A stretch of DNA of 64,000 bases from Sugiyamaella lignohabitans (taxonomy: Eukaryota; Ascomycota; Dipodascomycetes; Dipodascales; Trichomonascaceae). Location: contig NC_031671.1 of assembly GCF_001640025.1 (NCBI RefSeq), positions 124,001-188,000 of the forward strand, in the 5' to 3' direction. Shown here piece by piece: positions 31,790 to 41,740 of this stretch; positions within the stretch are counted from its first letter, which is position 1, and the number at the start of each line of letters is the position of its first letter. The notes under the pieces are model-generated. The model ran no database searches, was not told the DNA's origin, and saw only the letters and a program-made list of their open reading frames with translations. Both the position numbers and the translations under genes were made by a program.

Positions 31790-31946
31790 GCTCGCGAAGC
31801 GAGCACAACGGGGTCTGGGGCAGCGCCCCAGCCGCCGGAGGCAGGTCTCACCCCCCTTCACGTGTGTCTGACACCGGAAACCGAGTCGTGAAGCTCGCGA
31901 AGCGAGCACTACGGGGTCTGGGGCAGCGCCCCAGCCGCCGGAGGCA
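31790..31946 (-). repeat. GC hairpin elements 25 and 26, type C, direct repeat
   Basis: Copies at 31790-31843 and 31893-31946 share head and core but differ in the linker (ACAAC versus ACTAC). Confidence 0.9.
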
Positions 31947-32469
31947 CATATGCCGTGGCTCGTGTATCCAGGACCGCGTGTCGAGGAGTGTGGCGGTAGC
32001 CGGAGGCCGACTGGATCGTTCACCGCAAAGGTTGTGGCGACTCGTTCGGAGAGCGATGGTGGGCCGATGTTGCAGATCGACGATGGCTGTGATGTTACTC
32101 GGTTTTGCGTCGGAATTTTTTTTAGTGGGCAATTTTTCGCCACCTATTTTTTTAGCAGCTTATGATTTTGAGTGCTTATTTTTGAGTGCGTATTTTTGGT
32201 GCGTTTTTTTGGGCTGCAGATGGAGCACGGTTTTTACATGATTTTTTTCGCGGTGCGTGCAGCTGTGTCATCCGAACATTTCAATACATGCGATTCACGC
32301 ATGGAGCCCCTGCTATTACATATGCAGGTCGCACTGTCGAGTCATGAAGCAACGAAATTGATCGAGGCCGAGTCATAATCGCGCAACAAATAACCACTGC
32401 GGTGGCGATTACATTTTCTTTGCGATGGAGATGTCACGGAGACCGATGGTTTTGAACTTGTGTCGAAAT

Positions 32470-32478
32470 TATAAATAG
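32470..32478 (+). promoter_or_regulatory. TATA box of small paralog 1
   Basis: TATAAATAG, 201 bp before the ATG. Confidence 0.6.
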
Positions 32479-32678
32479 ACAACTGTGATCCGTAGTTCGA
32501 GTTCTTTTTTTTTCTCTCTCATCATCAAACAATCACTTCTCTATTCAATCAATAGTCTAAACAGTCAATTGACTTGAATTTGAATCAGACTCGTTCTACG
32601 ATTACTACTACTTCTACTATTTCCACTATTTCTTCTACTATTACTACTCCTAGTACATCCCCACAATTTACTACAAAA

Positions 32679-32873
32679 ATGGTTTCTCTCTTCAACAACA
32701 ACGTCAAGGCTATGCACTCAGCTGGCTCGAGCTCTAGTTCCAGAACCACTCGAACCATCTCTTCTTTGAAGAAATTGTTCGAGCCCAGCCAAAGTGACGA
32801 CCACAAGGCCTGGAATGCCCCTGACTACAAGCAATTCAAGGGCACTGTCTCGTACAGAACCCGTCTGCTATAA
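32679..32873 (+). CDS. Small unknown protein, paralog 1
   Basis: 64 aa from the ATG at 32679 (MVSLFNNN). The upstream in-frame stretch lacks ATG and is a CT/ACT-rich leader. The protein has a Ser/Arg/Thr-rich middle (AGSSSSSRTTRTISSLKK) and a conserved C-terminal half (AWNAPDYKQFKGTVS...TRLL). The second copy lies 1.3 kb downstream. About three quarters of positions are the same by eye, while linkers differ, so coding function is under selection. TATA box, CT-rich leader and favoured codons suggest high expression. I do not recognise the family; no signal peptide or membrane segment. Confidence 0.8.
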   Translation: MVSLFNNNVKAMHSAGSSSSSRTTRTISSLKKLFEPSQSDDHKAWNAPDYKQFKGTVSYRTRLL

Positions 32874-33578
32874 TAAACGTGCACGATAAAACCGGCTCGG
32901 ATCTCACTCCTACAACAACATGTCCAGCAAATGCATTCATTGCTGCTTAAAGATGTAAACCCGAGTTCGAGCAAACTGCAAACCCTGCTTATTTATTCTG
33001 CCCACTCTATTTATTTTTAGACTCTGCTTGTATTTCTTTGTTATGCTCTAGCAATATAATAATTTTCTTTATTTCTTTTTCTTCAATTCTTTCTTCTATT
33101 ATGTTCTCTGTCTTGTACTATACTGGTACTGTACTGAGCTACACAGTATTATACCATTCTGTATTGTACAATATTGAACATATTCCGTTGTACTGCTGTA
33201 CTGTACGTTGTTCTACATCTTTCTACAGCGTGGTACAGCGTTGACCCGTTTCTCAACTTGCTCCATTGTCTATTAACGTCCATTATTAGCACTTTCAGTA
33301 GCATACATTATTAGTAATTCTGATTCTACATATCTATTACCTAAACAGACCGAAAATAAACATTTTTGACATGTCACACATTAACTCGAACTGGCTAGCA
33401 GCCCGTTGTCCCATCTACCGAAGCAGAGATGTGACATGCGGTCCCCTGCATACATCTCGCAGCCAGCAAATTTTTTCCCACCTCGTGCACCGGCCGCCTG
33501 ACCAAGTTCTCACGATCAAACTCCGAACTCCGCTGCCAACCGAGCACGCGGTCTGGGGGCTGGGGGCGGTGCAGGTGC

Positions 33579-33789
33579 TGCCTCCGGCGGCTGGGGCTTC
33601 GCCCCAGACCCCACTGCTCCTCTCGCTTCGCTCGAGTCGTTTCTCGGGGGAATCCAGCAATTGCTCGGGAAATTCACCCGAGAACCCTGTCATTGTCAAA
33701 TCTTAACCCCGAGGACCCGGTTTAACCCCCCGCCGCTCGCGAAGCGAGCACTACGGGGTCTGGGGCAGAGCCCCAGCCCGGCCGGAGGC
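33579..33789. repeat. GC hairpin elements 27 (type A, +) and 28 (type C, -)
   Basis: 33579-33639 and 33735-33789, 95 bp apart. Element 27 has core loop TTC. Element 28 has its outer end altered by an insertion (CAGCCCGGCCGGAGG). Confidence 0.85.
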
Positions 33790-34031
33790 CATGTCCCCGT
33801 TCGGAGAACCGCGGGGCCCGTCGATTGCCGACCAGTTTTGCACAGCCATCGAGGGGGCGCCCACGTTTGTTCGGAGATGCATGTGTGACATGCATTTTTT
33901 ACATTTGGTAACATTTGCTAGCGCCAAATCTGCGTCACTCATGCAGGTGCGTTGCATCGAGGATTCAGAGATAATCCGGAATCCGACGAAAAAATTTGTG
34001 TGCTTGCTGTTCCACCAGCGCCATCCAAAAA

Positions 34032-34040
34032 TATAAATAG
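34032..34040 (+). promoter_or_regulatory. TATA box of small paralog 2
   Basis: TATAAATAG, 152 bp before the ATG. The following ATCATCATCAAACAATCA leader is shared with paralog 1. Confidence 0.6.
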
Positions 34041-34191
34041 ACACCCTATTTTCTCTGTTCAGGTCTTCTTTTTTCCATTATCATCATCAAACAATCAAAC
34101 AAACAAACACTCAATTGCATTGCAATTCCAAACAACCACTATTACTACTACTACTTCCACTACAAGTACTACTACTACTTCTACAATAACA

Positions 34192-34377
34192 ATGGCTCTC
34201 TTCAACAACTCTGTTAACGCTGTCCACTCTGCTGGCTCCACCTCGAGCTCCAGAACCACCAGAACCATCTCCTCGCTCAAGAAGATCTTCGAGCCCAGCC
34301 ACCAGTCGCAAGCTTGGAACGCTCCTGACTACAAGCAATTCAAGGACACCGTCTCCTACAAGACCCGTCTTTTGTAA
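34192..34377 (+). CDS. Small unknown protein, paralog 2
   Basis: 61 aa (MALFNNSVNAVHSAG...). Shares the SSSRTTRTISSLKK core and the AWNAPDYKQFK-x-TVSY-x-TRLL end with paralog 1, and differs mainly at the acidic/His patch after FEPS. The leader has the same ACTACTACT-rich composition. The ATG is chosen because similarity starts there; the frame upstream is open but is leader sequence. Function unknown. Confidence 0.8.
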   Translation: MALFNNSVNAVHSAGSTSSSRTTRTISSLKKIFEPSHQSQAWNAPDYKQFKDTVSYKTRLL

Positions 34378-34539
34378 GCCAACCACCATTCACGCTCCTC
34401 ACTACCTGAAATGGCGGGCCCGCTTTTTCTAGCACCCGGAAAAAAAGTTATTTGTTAATTTTATTTATTTTCTTATTTATTGATGGCTCTTTGCTACCTT
34501 AATATTATTCTCTTTTATTCCTACTATTCCCTCCCCCTC

Positions 34540-34601
34540 TGCCTCCGGCGGCTGGGGCTCCGCCCCAGACCCTGGCTGCTCCTCTCGCTTCGCTCGAGTC
34601 G
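34540..34601 (+). repeat. GC hairpin element 29, type A, with worn B head beside it
   Basis: Followed by TTTCTGAGGCAGTTGCCAGC and then a mutated B head (AACTTCTGTGAAGTAGGAGC), so it was part of a composite whose right arm is lost. Confidence 0.87.
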
Positions 34602-34664
34602 TTTCTGAGGCAGTTGCCAGCGAAACTTCTGTGAAGTAGGAGCTGATACTTCATTCTCTTCCTC

Positions 34665-34680
34665 TGCCTCTGGCGGCTGG

Positions 34681-34715
<35 letters not shown>

Positions 34716-34828
34716 ACCTGGCTGCTCCTCTCGCTCCGCTCGAGTCGTTTCTGGGGAGACTCGCCAGCAAAAACTCCTGCGAAGCAGGAGCAACCAGGGT
34801 CTGGGGCGGAGCCCCAGCCGCCGGAGGC
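34665..34828. repeat. Composite GC element 30/31 (A then B) with poly-C expansion
   Basis: In element 30 (34665-34747, +) the core stem is replaced by a run of 33 C (34682-34714). Element 31 (34774-34828, -) is an intact B arm. The spacer TTTCTGGGGAGACTCGCCAGC matches the one after element 29, so 29-31 look like a tandem duplication. Confidence 0.85.
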
Positions 34829-34922
34829 TGACCACGGACCCCCTGAGCTCGCTCGGGAGATCAACCGACGCATTTACCCGTGGCTAGTGGGAGCAGGGCA
34901 CGGGTTGGTGGGGTGAGGGGGA

Positions 34923-34933
34923 TTTTTCACATG
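34923..34933 (-). promoter_or_regulatory. Possible inositol/choline response element
   Basis: TTTTCACATG matches 9 of 10 bases of the reverse of the yeast UASINO CATGTGAAAT. It lies about 850 bp before INO1, farther than usual, so its role is doubtful. Confidence 0.25.
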
Positions 34934-35155
34934 AAAGGAGCGAGTGGGTCTACATGGCCCGGCAGGAGGTGGTGGGAGACGGATGAATGGCCGTTGGAGG
35001 GGGAGGGGTCTGGCCCATGCGTTGACCAGCAGATTACCTCACAGTACAAGCCTAGCGGGAAGGTGCAGTGAACGGCACGGTTGACACGACATCAGACGTT
35101 CCGGCCGGTTCCATGCGGTTCTGTTAATTCTCCGGTACCTCTCTCCGAGGGGTCA

Positions 35156-35297
35156 GCCTCCGGCGGCTGGGGCTCCGCCCCAGACCCTGGTTGCTCCTCT
35201 CGCTTCGCTCGAGTCGTTTCAGGGGGGACTGCCCGGTAAAACTCCTGCGAAGCAGGAGCAACCCGGGTCTGGGGCGGAGCCCCAGCCGCCGGAGGCA
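35156..35297. repeat. Composite GC element 32/33 (A then B, inverted)
   Basis: 35156-35216 (+, A) and 35242-35297 (-, B), 25-bp spacer with GGGGGGACTGCCC. Confidence 0.9.
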
Positions 35298-35464
35298 CAC
35301 CCCACCCCGCTATGGTGGGGGAGCGACGTTATTGGTTGGGGTGGGCAATCCCCCATACAGGTCGGCCCATGCATCGGTCACGGCGGGTGGTGCCGCTAGT
35401 GTTGAGCCCGCGACAACGGTACCAGATTGGGTTATGGCATGTCGGTGCGTTTCGGCTAGGGGGG

Positions 35465-35473
35465 TATAAATAG
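35465..35473 (+). promoter_or_regulatory. TATA box of INO1
   Basis: TATAAATAG, 321 bp before the ATG, implying a long leader or an unseen leader intron. Confidence 0.5.
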
Positions 35474-35785
35474 GACGATAATTCCAGATTGCAGAATACT
35501 TCTTTTCTCCTTTCTTGTTTCTTCATAGAATCTATTTCTTGAGTTATTTTTCATTAAATAAACACCCATCGTTTCTACAGTCTGGTCCAATTATCTAATT
35601 GAACCAGCTTAGTCCCAACACAACGTTTTCTAATCTTCTAGGTAGTGCTCACCACCCTTATCAAAACTCCCGCTCCGCTTCTGGTACGGGTGGTAATATA
35701 AGAGAATCGAGATAAATATCCAAAGTCGTCCTTCGTCGTTTTACACGAATCTATTTTACATCATCTTCTTTTTCTCTTTTTAACA

Positions 35786-37393
35786 ATGGCTCCATCTGTT
35801 AACACTCACTCAGCTGCTACTGCTGCTTCTCAGGCTCCTGGTTATGGTAAGTCTGGCTTCACCACTGTCGAGGTTCAAACCGACAAAGTGCGTGTTGCAG
35901 ACGACGCTATTTACTCGACCTATGCTTATGAGAATGCTGTTGTCGAAAAGGTTGATGGCAAGTACAAGGTCAAACCCACTGTCCAAGAGTACGAGTTCAA
36001 GTTAGACACCAAGGTCCCCAAGACCGGTTTGCTTCTCGTTGGTCTTGGTGGTAATAACGGTTCTACCTTGACTGCTGCTGTCACTGCCAACCGTCACAAC
36101 ATCTCTTTCAATACCAAGAATGGTAAGATTGAGCCCAACTATTTCGGTTCGGTTACTCAAGCTGCTACCATCAAGCTTGGTATTGATGCTAATGGAAAGG
36201 ATGTTTATGCTCCTTTCAACGAGATTGTCCCTCTTTTGCACCCTAATGACTTCGTCATTGGCGGTTGGGATATCTCTAAGCTCAATTTGGCTGGTGCTAT
36301 GCAACGTGCTCAAGTTCTTGACTATGACCTTCAACGTCAATTGGTCAAGCACTTGGAGCAAATTGTTCCCTTGCCTTCTATCTACTACCCAGATTTCATC
36401 GCCGCTAACCAATCTGAGCGTGCTGATAACTTGATTCCTGGTGAAGACAAGTGGGCCCATGTTGAGCATATCCGTAAAGATATCCGTGAATTCAAGGAGA
36501 AGAACGACCTTGACAAGGTCATTGTTCTCTGGACCGCCAACACTGAGCGTTACGCAGATATCATTGAGGGAGTTAATGATACTGCCGATAACCTGCTCAA
36601 GGCTGTTAAGGAGTCTCACTCTGAGGTTTCTCCTTCCACTATCTTTGCTATTGCTTCTATTCTTGAGGGTGTTCCTTACATTAACGGATCTCCTCAAAAC
36701 ACTTTTGTTCCTGGCTGTATCGAGCTTGCTGAGAAGCACAATGCTTTTATTGGCGGTGACGATTTTAAGTCGGGTCAAACTAAGCTCAAGTCGGTCTTGG
36801 CTCAATACCTTGTTGATGCCGGTATCCGCCCTGTTTCCGTTGCCTCTTACAACCACTTGGGTAACAACGACGGTTACAACTTGTCTGCTCCTAAACAATT
36901 CAGATCCAAGGAGATCTCCAAGGCTTCTGTTATTGACGACATGATTGAGTCGAACCAGATTCTTTACAACGACAAGTATGGCAAGACTGTTGACCACTGT
37001 ATTGTGATCAAGTACGTTCCTGCTGTTGGAGATTCTAAGGTCGCTATGGACGAGTACCACTCAGAGCTCATGTTGGGTGGTCACAACACCGTTTCCATCC
37101 ACAACGTGTGCGAGGACTCTCTTTTGGCCACTCCTTTGATCATTGACTTGGTCGTTGTGTCTGAGTTCTTGTCCCGTGTCACTTACAAGAAGAAGAACTC
37201 TGAGGAGGACTACCACCAGTTCCACTCTGTTCTGTCCTTCCTCTCCTACTGGCTCAAGGCCCCTCTTACCAGACCCGGTTTCGACCCCGTCAACGGTCTC
37301 AACAAGCAAAGAGCCGGTCTCGAGAACCTCATCCGTGGTCTCGTCGGCCTTGCCCCCCACAATGACCTCAAGCTCGAGGAGCGTACCGTCTAA
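35786..37393 (+). CDS. INO1: Inositol-3-phosphate synthase
   Basis: Converts glucose 6-phosphate to inositol 3-phosphate using NAD, the first step of inositol synthesis for phosphatidylinositol. 535 aa, the normal length (yeast 533). The NAD-binding loop VGLGGNNGS is at about 85-93. Other family blocks are [14 protein letters not shown] near 168, [10 protein letters not shown] near 251, [15 protein letters not shown] near 304, [11 protein letters not shown] near 320 (conserved Lys), [14 protein letters not shown] near 354 and the C-terminal [15 protein letters not shown]. Strongly biased codons suggest high expression. Confidence 0.97.
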   Translation: MAPSVNTHSAATAASQAPGYGKSGFTTVEVQTDKVRVADDAIYSTYAYENAVVEKVDGKYKVKPTVQEYEFKLDTKVPKTGLLLVGLGGNNGSTLTAAVTANRHNISFNTKNGKIEPNYFGSVTQAATIKLGIDANGKDVYAPFNEIVPLLHPNDFVIGGWDISKLNLAGAMQRAQVLDYDLQRQLVKHLEQIVPLPSIYYPDFIAANQSERADNLIPGEDKWAHVEHIRKDIREFKEKNDLDKVIVLWTANTERYADIIEGVNDTADNLLKAVKESHSEVSPSTIFAIASILEGVPYINGSPQNTFVPGCIELAEKHNAFIGGDDFKSGQTKLKSVLAQYLVDAGIRPVSVASYNHLGNNDGYNLSAPKQFRSKEISKASVIDDMIESNQILYNDKYGKTVDHCIVIKYVPAVGDSKVAMDEYHSELMLGGHNTVSIHNVCEDSLLATPLIIDLVVVSEFLSRVTYKKKNSEEDYHQFHSVLSFLSYWLKAPLTRPGFDPVNGLNKQRAGLENLIRGLVGLAPHNDLKLEERTV

Positions 37394-37509
37394 GCGGGCC
37401 CTCTCTTTTGTTCTCTTCTCTTACTTATTTTTTTTCTTTCTGCCGCTCTTCAACAGACGGTCCTTTAACTTCTTTTTAAATTTATAACTACTTTTTCTTC
37501 TAACGGACC

Positions 37510-37570
37510 TGCCTCCGGCGGCTGGGGCTGCGCCCCAGACCCCCTGGCTCCTCTCGCTTCGCTCGAGTCG
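37510..37570 (+). repeat. GC hairpin element 34, type A
   Basis: Core loop TGC variant (CTGGGGC-TGC-GCCCCAG), followed by GGCGTTGACGGTCCC. Confidence 0.88.
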
Positions 37571-37991
37571 GGCGTTGACGGTCCCAGCACCGTCTCGTTC
37601 CGAGTGTGAATCTGAAGAAGCCAATATCAGACTTCTATCAGAGAAACAAAATAAAAATTATTAATTATTAATTGACTCGAGATGTTTAATATACATTCGT
37701 CATTAAATCCTAGTATCGAAATACTATTCAAAATTGTGTTAATTGTACAGTTTCAAGAGCAGGAGGTTGTAGAAGATCGATCTCAAAGTTATAGTGTTCG
37801 CTGGTGGTTCAGAGTTGTCGATTTCAAGTACACCTGTTCGTGAACTAAAATATCTCCCGTCCTATCCTGTGAACTGTTCGAACTCGCTAGAAATGCCAGC
37901 AGTTCTGATGTCTACAGCGACATCTGGAACCTGAAAATGGGTTTGACTCAAAAATGTCTTCGGTCTCTCAGTTCTGAAACCAATCTGCTGC

Positions 37992-38181
37992 TAGTACATG
38001 GAACGGCACAATTAAAATATTGACCCCCGACGCCCGACTCGAGCAAAGCGAGAGGAGCAGCGGGGTCTGGGGTAGTACATGGAACGGCACAATTAAAATA
38101 TTGAACTGACCCCCGACGCCCGACTCGAGCAAAGCGAGAGGAGCAGCGGGGTCTGGGGCGGAGCCCCAGCCGCCGGAGGCA
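37992..38181 (-). repeat. Tandem duplication carrying a truncated and a complete GC element 35
   Basis: Unit 1 (37992-38072) and unit 2 (38073-38158) begin TAGTACATGGAACGGCAC and end GTCTGGGG. Unit 2 has 5 extra bases (ACTGA). The element is cut at 38072 in unit 1 and complete (38122-38181) only in unit 2. Both have head loop GCAAAGC. Confidence 0.9.
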
Positions 38182-38214
38182 GAACCGGACCCTGTACTGG
38201 CGTCAATTAGTGCA

Positions 38215-40302
38215 TTATCTATTCGTTTCTAGGGAGATTTCCGACAGTTTAGAAGTGGGGACAATGTCGGAGGGGATGTTTTCTTTGGCGGTGTCGGCGC
38301 GGTCTTCGGCGATGGGTGGTGGGGAGACGGTGTTGGAGCCGTAGTAGCGGGAGTAGGCAAGAGAGTTGGCTGCTGTGGACGAGAGCGAGGCCGCTAAGTT
38401 CTCTTTGCGTTTGTTGGAGGCGCGGAGGGCGTTGATTATTCGGTCTTTGTCTCGGTTGCTTTCCCGAAGCTCTTCGATTTCTTCTTTCAGGTCGCGGATG
38501 ATGTCGTTGTAGTGGGATCCTGAAGACAGGTGGGATTGGCCTGATTCAGAGGGCGTTTCACGACCGTTGATAGATCGGTTGATTTCTTGATTGTACAGCT
38601 GCTTTTCGAGATGGGCGATGTAAGATTTGTATTCTTCAATCTGCTGGAGATGTTTGTTACTATCACCGTCGAGATCAGACTCGTCGGCAGTGACTCCGAG
38701 AATATCTTCCAGTCTACTGTCATCACAGAGTCGCGACAGATGTTCGACTCGTTCGTGGAGAATGCGGTTTTCAGCTTCCAGTTGAGACATATGTGCCATG
38801 GATGGCAGAGTCGGAGACGGCAATCCGCTGCTTGAACCGCTGCTTGAAGCGTATCCGATTCCAAGACCTGATCCATTTGTAGAAGTAGCAGAACTGGATG
38901 AACCACTCGACCCATTGGCACGCAACTGTTCGATTTCAAGTTTCTGAGCAGCCACTTGTTGTAATAGTCGTTCGACAGTCTTGGCACTGGGGTCGGCATC
39001 GTCGTTTCGTTTGGCGGAAACGACGATATTCTTGGCTCGAGCTGCGAATCTCAAAGTACTGAGAGTCTCAATATATGAATAAGCAGTGGTTTGAATAGTA
39101 CACAGTACGCTGACTAGCGACTTTCCGGATAATGCTGGTTGTAGTAATCTCGTCAGTTTGGAGTCTCGGTATGGAATATGGCCGGCATTATTATTAGAAC
39201 TCAGTCTGGCAATGACCGTACCGAGAGTGAGAAGTGATTTGTTGATGAAAGCACCTTCTTTTCGACGTTCCGACTGCGAAACAGCTCGTTCACTGCCTGC
39301 TAAATCACATAAATACAGTGTACTTTGTAGACGTTGAAGCTGTTGATGCTGCGACTGATGGGATCTAACACCAGTAGAATCGGAATTGGGTATTGATTCA
39401 ATAGATATTTGTACCACAGCATGTGATCGAGACGACCGGCTGTTGAAATCAGTTCCCTCAGTACGACGAATAGAATCGCCCTGAGCAATATAATCTAGTA
39501 ATTCTTGCGAAGAGCGAACATCCACTTCTTTTAAACCCATAGCTCTGACTCCTCGGAGCACATCGTCTCGTAGTTTTATCGTTTCCTCGCCAGGATTAGT
39601 CTTATCACCTGGCGTCAGCAGGTCGTTGAGATGTTCATTATAGATTTCTAAGTATCCTAGAGTGACTTTGTATGATCGTGAAGGGTCATTATCGATATGA
39701 TTAAAAATGGATTCTGCTGCCAGCGGGATAATTCCCGGGTCGTTTCTAGTTCCTTGCATTGAAAATGTCTTACCTGAACCAGTCATTCCATACGCAAATA
39801 CCGTTCCATGAAACCCTTGCATTACCTGTTCTACCAGAGGTTCGACCGAGTTCTGGTAGATATGAGAATTGGGCAGTCCTGCTCCATCAAACACATGATC
39901 GAAATTGAAATCACCCACTTCCTTAGTCGAAATACAGCTGTTCGCCGGGTCCACGATCCATGATGAAGCTGCCACGGCCGCTGCTGTATGCGATTCTGGC
40001 TGTTGCGAAATGACATTCGGTTTGACCCTCACACTGACCTTGATATTACCTGTATACGACATCGACGGGGAAACTGCCGAACCGGATCCCGACATTGGAC
40101 CATACTGAGACGGAGTAGCAGGCCGCCGTAGCGACGGAGTCGGTGACCGCAGCGACAGTGAGCTCGCTGGTCGTCGCGACAGTCGCGGCGTCTGAGGCCT
40201 ACTATGGCTCGGCGACGGCATTCCCATGCCATTGAGACTCAGCACCGACGGCGGTCTCACCGGCGGTCTTTTATTTGGCGAACTGGAAATCGACATGGAC
40301 AT
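38215..40302 (-). CDS. KIP2: Kinesin Kip2 (kinesin-7-like)
   Basis: Plus-end-directed motor that stabilises cytoplasmic microtubules and carries dynein and Bik1 to plus ends. 695 aa (yeast Kip2 706). The N-terminal 85 residues are Ser/Pro/Arg-rich with repeated SPTP/RPATP, the phosphoregulated extension typical of Kip2. The motor domain is about 86-440: P-loop GMTGSGKT at 172-179, switch I NSRSSRSH, switch II DLAGSE, and IPYRDSKLTRLLQ. Coiled-coil segments follow at about 450-475, 520-550 and 560-645 (IRDLKEEIEELRESN). The start ATG at 40302 precedes the Ser-rich region in the family pattern. Confidence 0.93.
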   Translation of the reverse strand: MSMSISSSPNKRPPVRPPSVLSLNGMGMPSPSHSRPQTPRLSRRPASSLSLRSPTPSLRRPATPSQYGPMSGSGSAVSPSMSYTGNIKVSVRVKPNVISQQPESHTAAAVAASSWIVDPANSCISTKEVGDFNFDHVFDGAGLPNSHIYQNSVEPLVEQVMQGFHGTVFAYGMTGSGKTFSMQGTRNDPGIIPLAAESIFNHIDNDPSRSYKVTLGYLEIYNEHLNDLLTPGDKTNPGEETIKLRDDVLRGVRAMGLKEVDVRSSQELLDYIAQGDSIRRTEGTDFNSRSSRSHAVVQISIESIPNSDSTGVRSHQSQHQQLQRLQSTLYLCDLAGSERAVSQSERRKEGAFINKSLLTLGTVIARLSSNNNAGHIPYRDSKLTRLLQPALSGKSLVSVLCTIQTTAYSYIETLSTLRFAARAKNIVVSAKRNDDADPSAKTVERLLQQVAAQKLEIEQLRANGSSGSSSSATSTNGSGLGIGYASSSGSSSGLPSPTLPSMAHMSQLEAENRILHERVEHLSRLCDDSRLEDILGVTADESDLDGDSNKHLQQIEEYKSYIAHLEKQLYNQEINRSINGRETPSESGQSHLSSGSHYNDIIRDLKEEIEELRESNRDKDRIINALRASNKRKENLAASLSSTAANSLAYSRYYGSNTVSPPPIAEDRADTAKENIPSDIVPTSKLSEISLETNR

Positions 40303-40541
40303 GCGATCAATCCTCTCACTCTCTCTTTCTTCTTTTTCTCTCTCTCGTTCACTCTTCTAACCTTTTCCGCCTTCACACCTATGACAAAGGTATCGGCACA
40401 CCCTGGACTCGAACTCTCCGAGAACTCAACCAAACTTTCCCTGACTAATCCAGACGGCTCAGAAAACCACTCCTGGGCCAATAAACAAACCTGATACCAC
40501 TCGTTAGCACCCGCTCACCACCCGTACGGGGGTCGCCAACC

Positions 40542-40680
40542 TGCCTCCGGCGGCTGGGGCGCTGCCCCAGACCCCGTAGCTCCTGCTTCGCAGGAGTTTC
40601 TGGGGAGTCCCCCCGCAACGACTCGAGCGAAGCGAGAGGAGCAACCAGGGTCTGGGGCGGAGCCCCAGCCGCCGGAGGCA
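40542..40680. repeat. Composite GC element 36/37 (B then A, inverted)
   Basis: 40542-40596 (+, B, core loop GCT) and 40620-40680 (-, A). The 23-bp spacer contains GGGG-AGT-CCCC. Confidence 0.9.
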
Positions 40681-41005
40681 CACCCCCTGACACGATTTTC
40701 ACTTACACCGAAAAATGGATATAAAAGAGACACTTGCCGGCTGTTGTTGGTTCAACGGTCGGCTCGATCGACTTTTGACTTGTCAAACCTTGTACGACGA
40801 GATTCAAACCTTAATAGCACTCTCTCTGGCACCTCGCTTCTCGTGCCCGAAATGTCGTTTGTTGATGTTTTGCTTCTTTCGATCCTGCTCCCCCTACACG
40901 CCGTGCAGCCCTAACCCTGAAATGACCGGGCTGGTGGGTCCGACCTAGTCGGGGTGTTGGTGGTGGGTCTGGCTGGTTGGTGGGTGGGATTTGGGGAACG
41001 GGGTG

Positions 41006-41066
41006 TGCCTCCGGCGGCTGGGGCTCCGCCCCAGACCCCGTGGCTCCTCTCGCTTCGCTCGAGTCG
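41006..41066 (+). repeat. GC hairpin element 38, type A
   Basis: Flanked by GGGGTG on the outer side and GGCGTGGGGAGCCC on the inner side. Confidence 0.9.
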
Positions 41067-41740
41067 GGCGTGGGGAGCCCGTAAGAGCGAGTTTTTTGGG
41101 AATATGAGGGTGATTAAGACGGTATGTGGTGGTTTGGCGGGGTTTGGCGGGGGTGAGTTGGGTGGGTAGGAGGGGGAGAAGCGGTTTTCTTTGGCTGAAT
41201 GGGAGTAGGAGAGGTGTTTGGTGTGTTCAGCTGGGTCATTTCAGGGGTAGTTTCTGACGTTCAGGTATTATTACTTGTAATGGATGTGGATCGGTAGATC
41301 AGTGTCTTAACCGCAATAGGCGAGCGACCTCGGTCAGTGTGATATCAAGCCTGGCAGTCACTGTATCGCGACAAATTAATAATTAATGGTCCCAACTGCC
41401 CCGACTGGTGGTTGCTGCTGCTGCCGTTGCCCCCCTTGCCACCCTTAAGCAGCCAGTTTGGCAGCAGAAGGTTGCCAGGGAGGGCCAAGGGGGTTAAACT
41501 ACCGGCTGGTTGTCCTGCTAACAACGACCGAGCAGCCAGGCTCTAGCTAAGCCCATGATGCGGGAGCAGCAGGAGAGGCACGGTTCTGCAGCGTTTCCAC
41601 CTATATAAACGCGCCATCGTGTCGCCAACCGAAAACATACAAAACACAAGAAAACAACACATCAGCACTTTTTCGACCATTGCAATTGCACCGGAAATCG
41701 CTTGTTTTTTTGCCCGTTAAACCACCACACACACCACACA

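Larger units (their letters stand above)
31267..32678. other. Intergenic region between polyubiquitin and the first small paralog
   Basis: Holds elements 24-26 and the promoter of the first small paralog. Nothing coding is supported. 32100-32240 is rich in T-runs with TTTTTGGTGCG-like words. Confidence 0.55.
32874..34191. other. Intergenic region between the two small paralogs
   Basis: Left part is T-rich 3' flank with repeated TACTGTACT-like words (33100-33240). The right part has elements 27 and 28 and the promoter of paralog 2. Nothing coding. Confidence 0.55.
34378..35785. other. Upstream region of INO1
   Basis: 1.4 kb, densely packed with elements 29-33. The last 320 bp form a long leader after the TATA box with no coding frame supported. 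Confidence 0.55.
37394..38214. other. Convergent 3' region of INO1 and KIP2
   Basis: About 820 bp with elements 34 and 35 and an 80-bp tandem duplication. No gene seen. Confidence 0.6.
40303..41740. other. Divergent region between KIP2 and tropomyosin
   Basis: 1.4 kb with elements 36-38. TATATAAA at 41602 is probably the tropomyosin TATA (about 140 bp before the ATG). No other gene supported. Confidence 0.6.

Noticed and set aside
34923..34933. Firm call of UASINO control for INO1
   Set aside because: One mismatch and about 850 bp from the start; kept only as a low-confidence site.
40380..40440. tRNA T-arm-like GAGTTCGAGTCCA on the minus strand
   Set aside because: No pairing T-stem, acceptor stem or anticodon arm around it.
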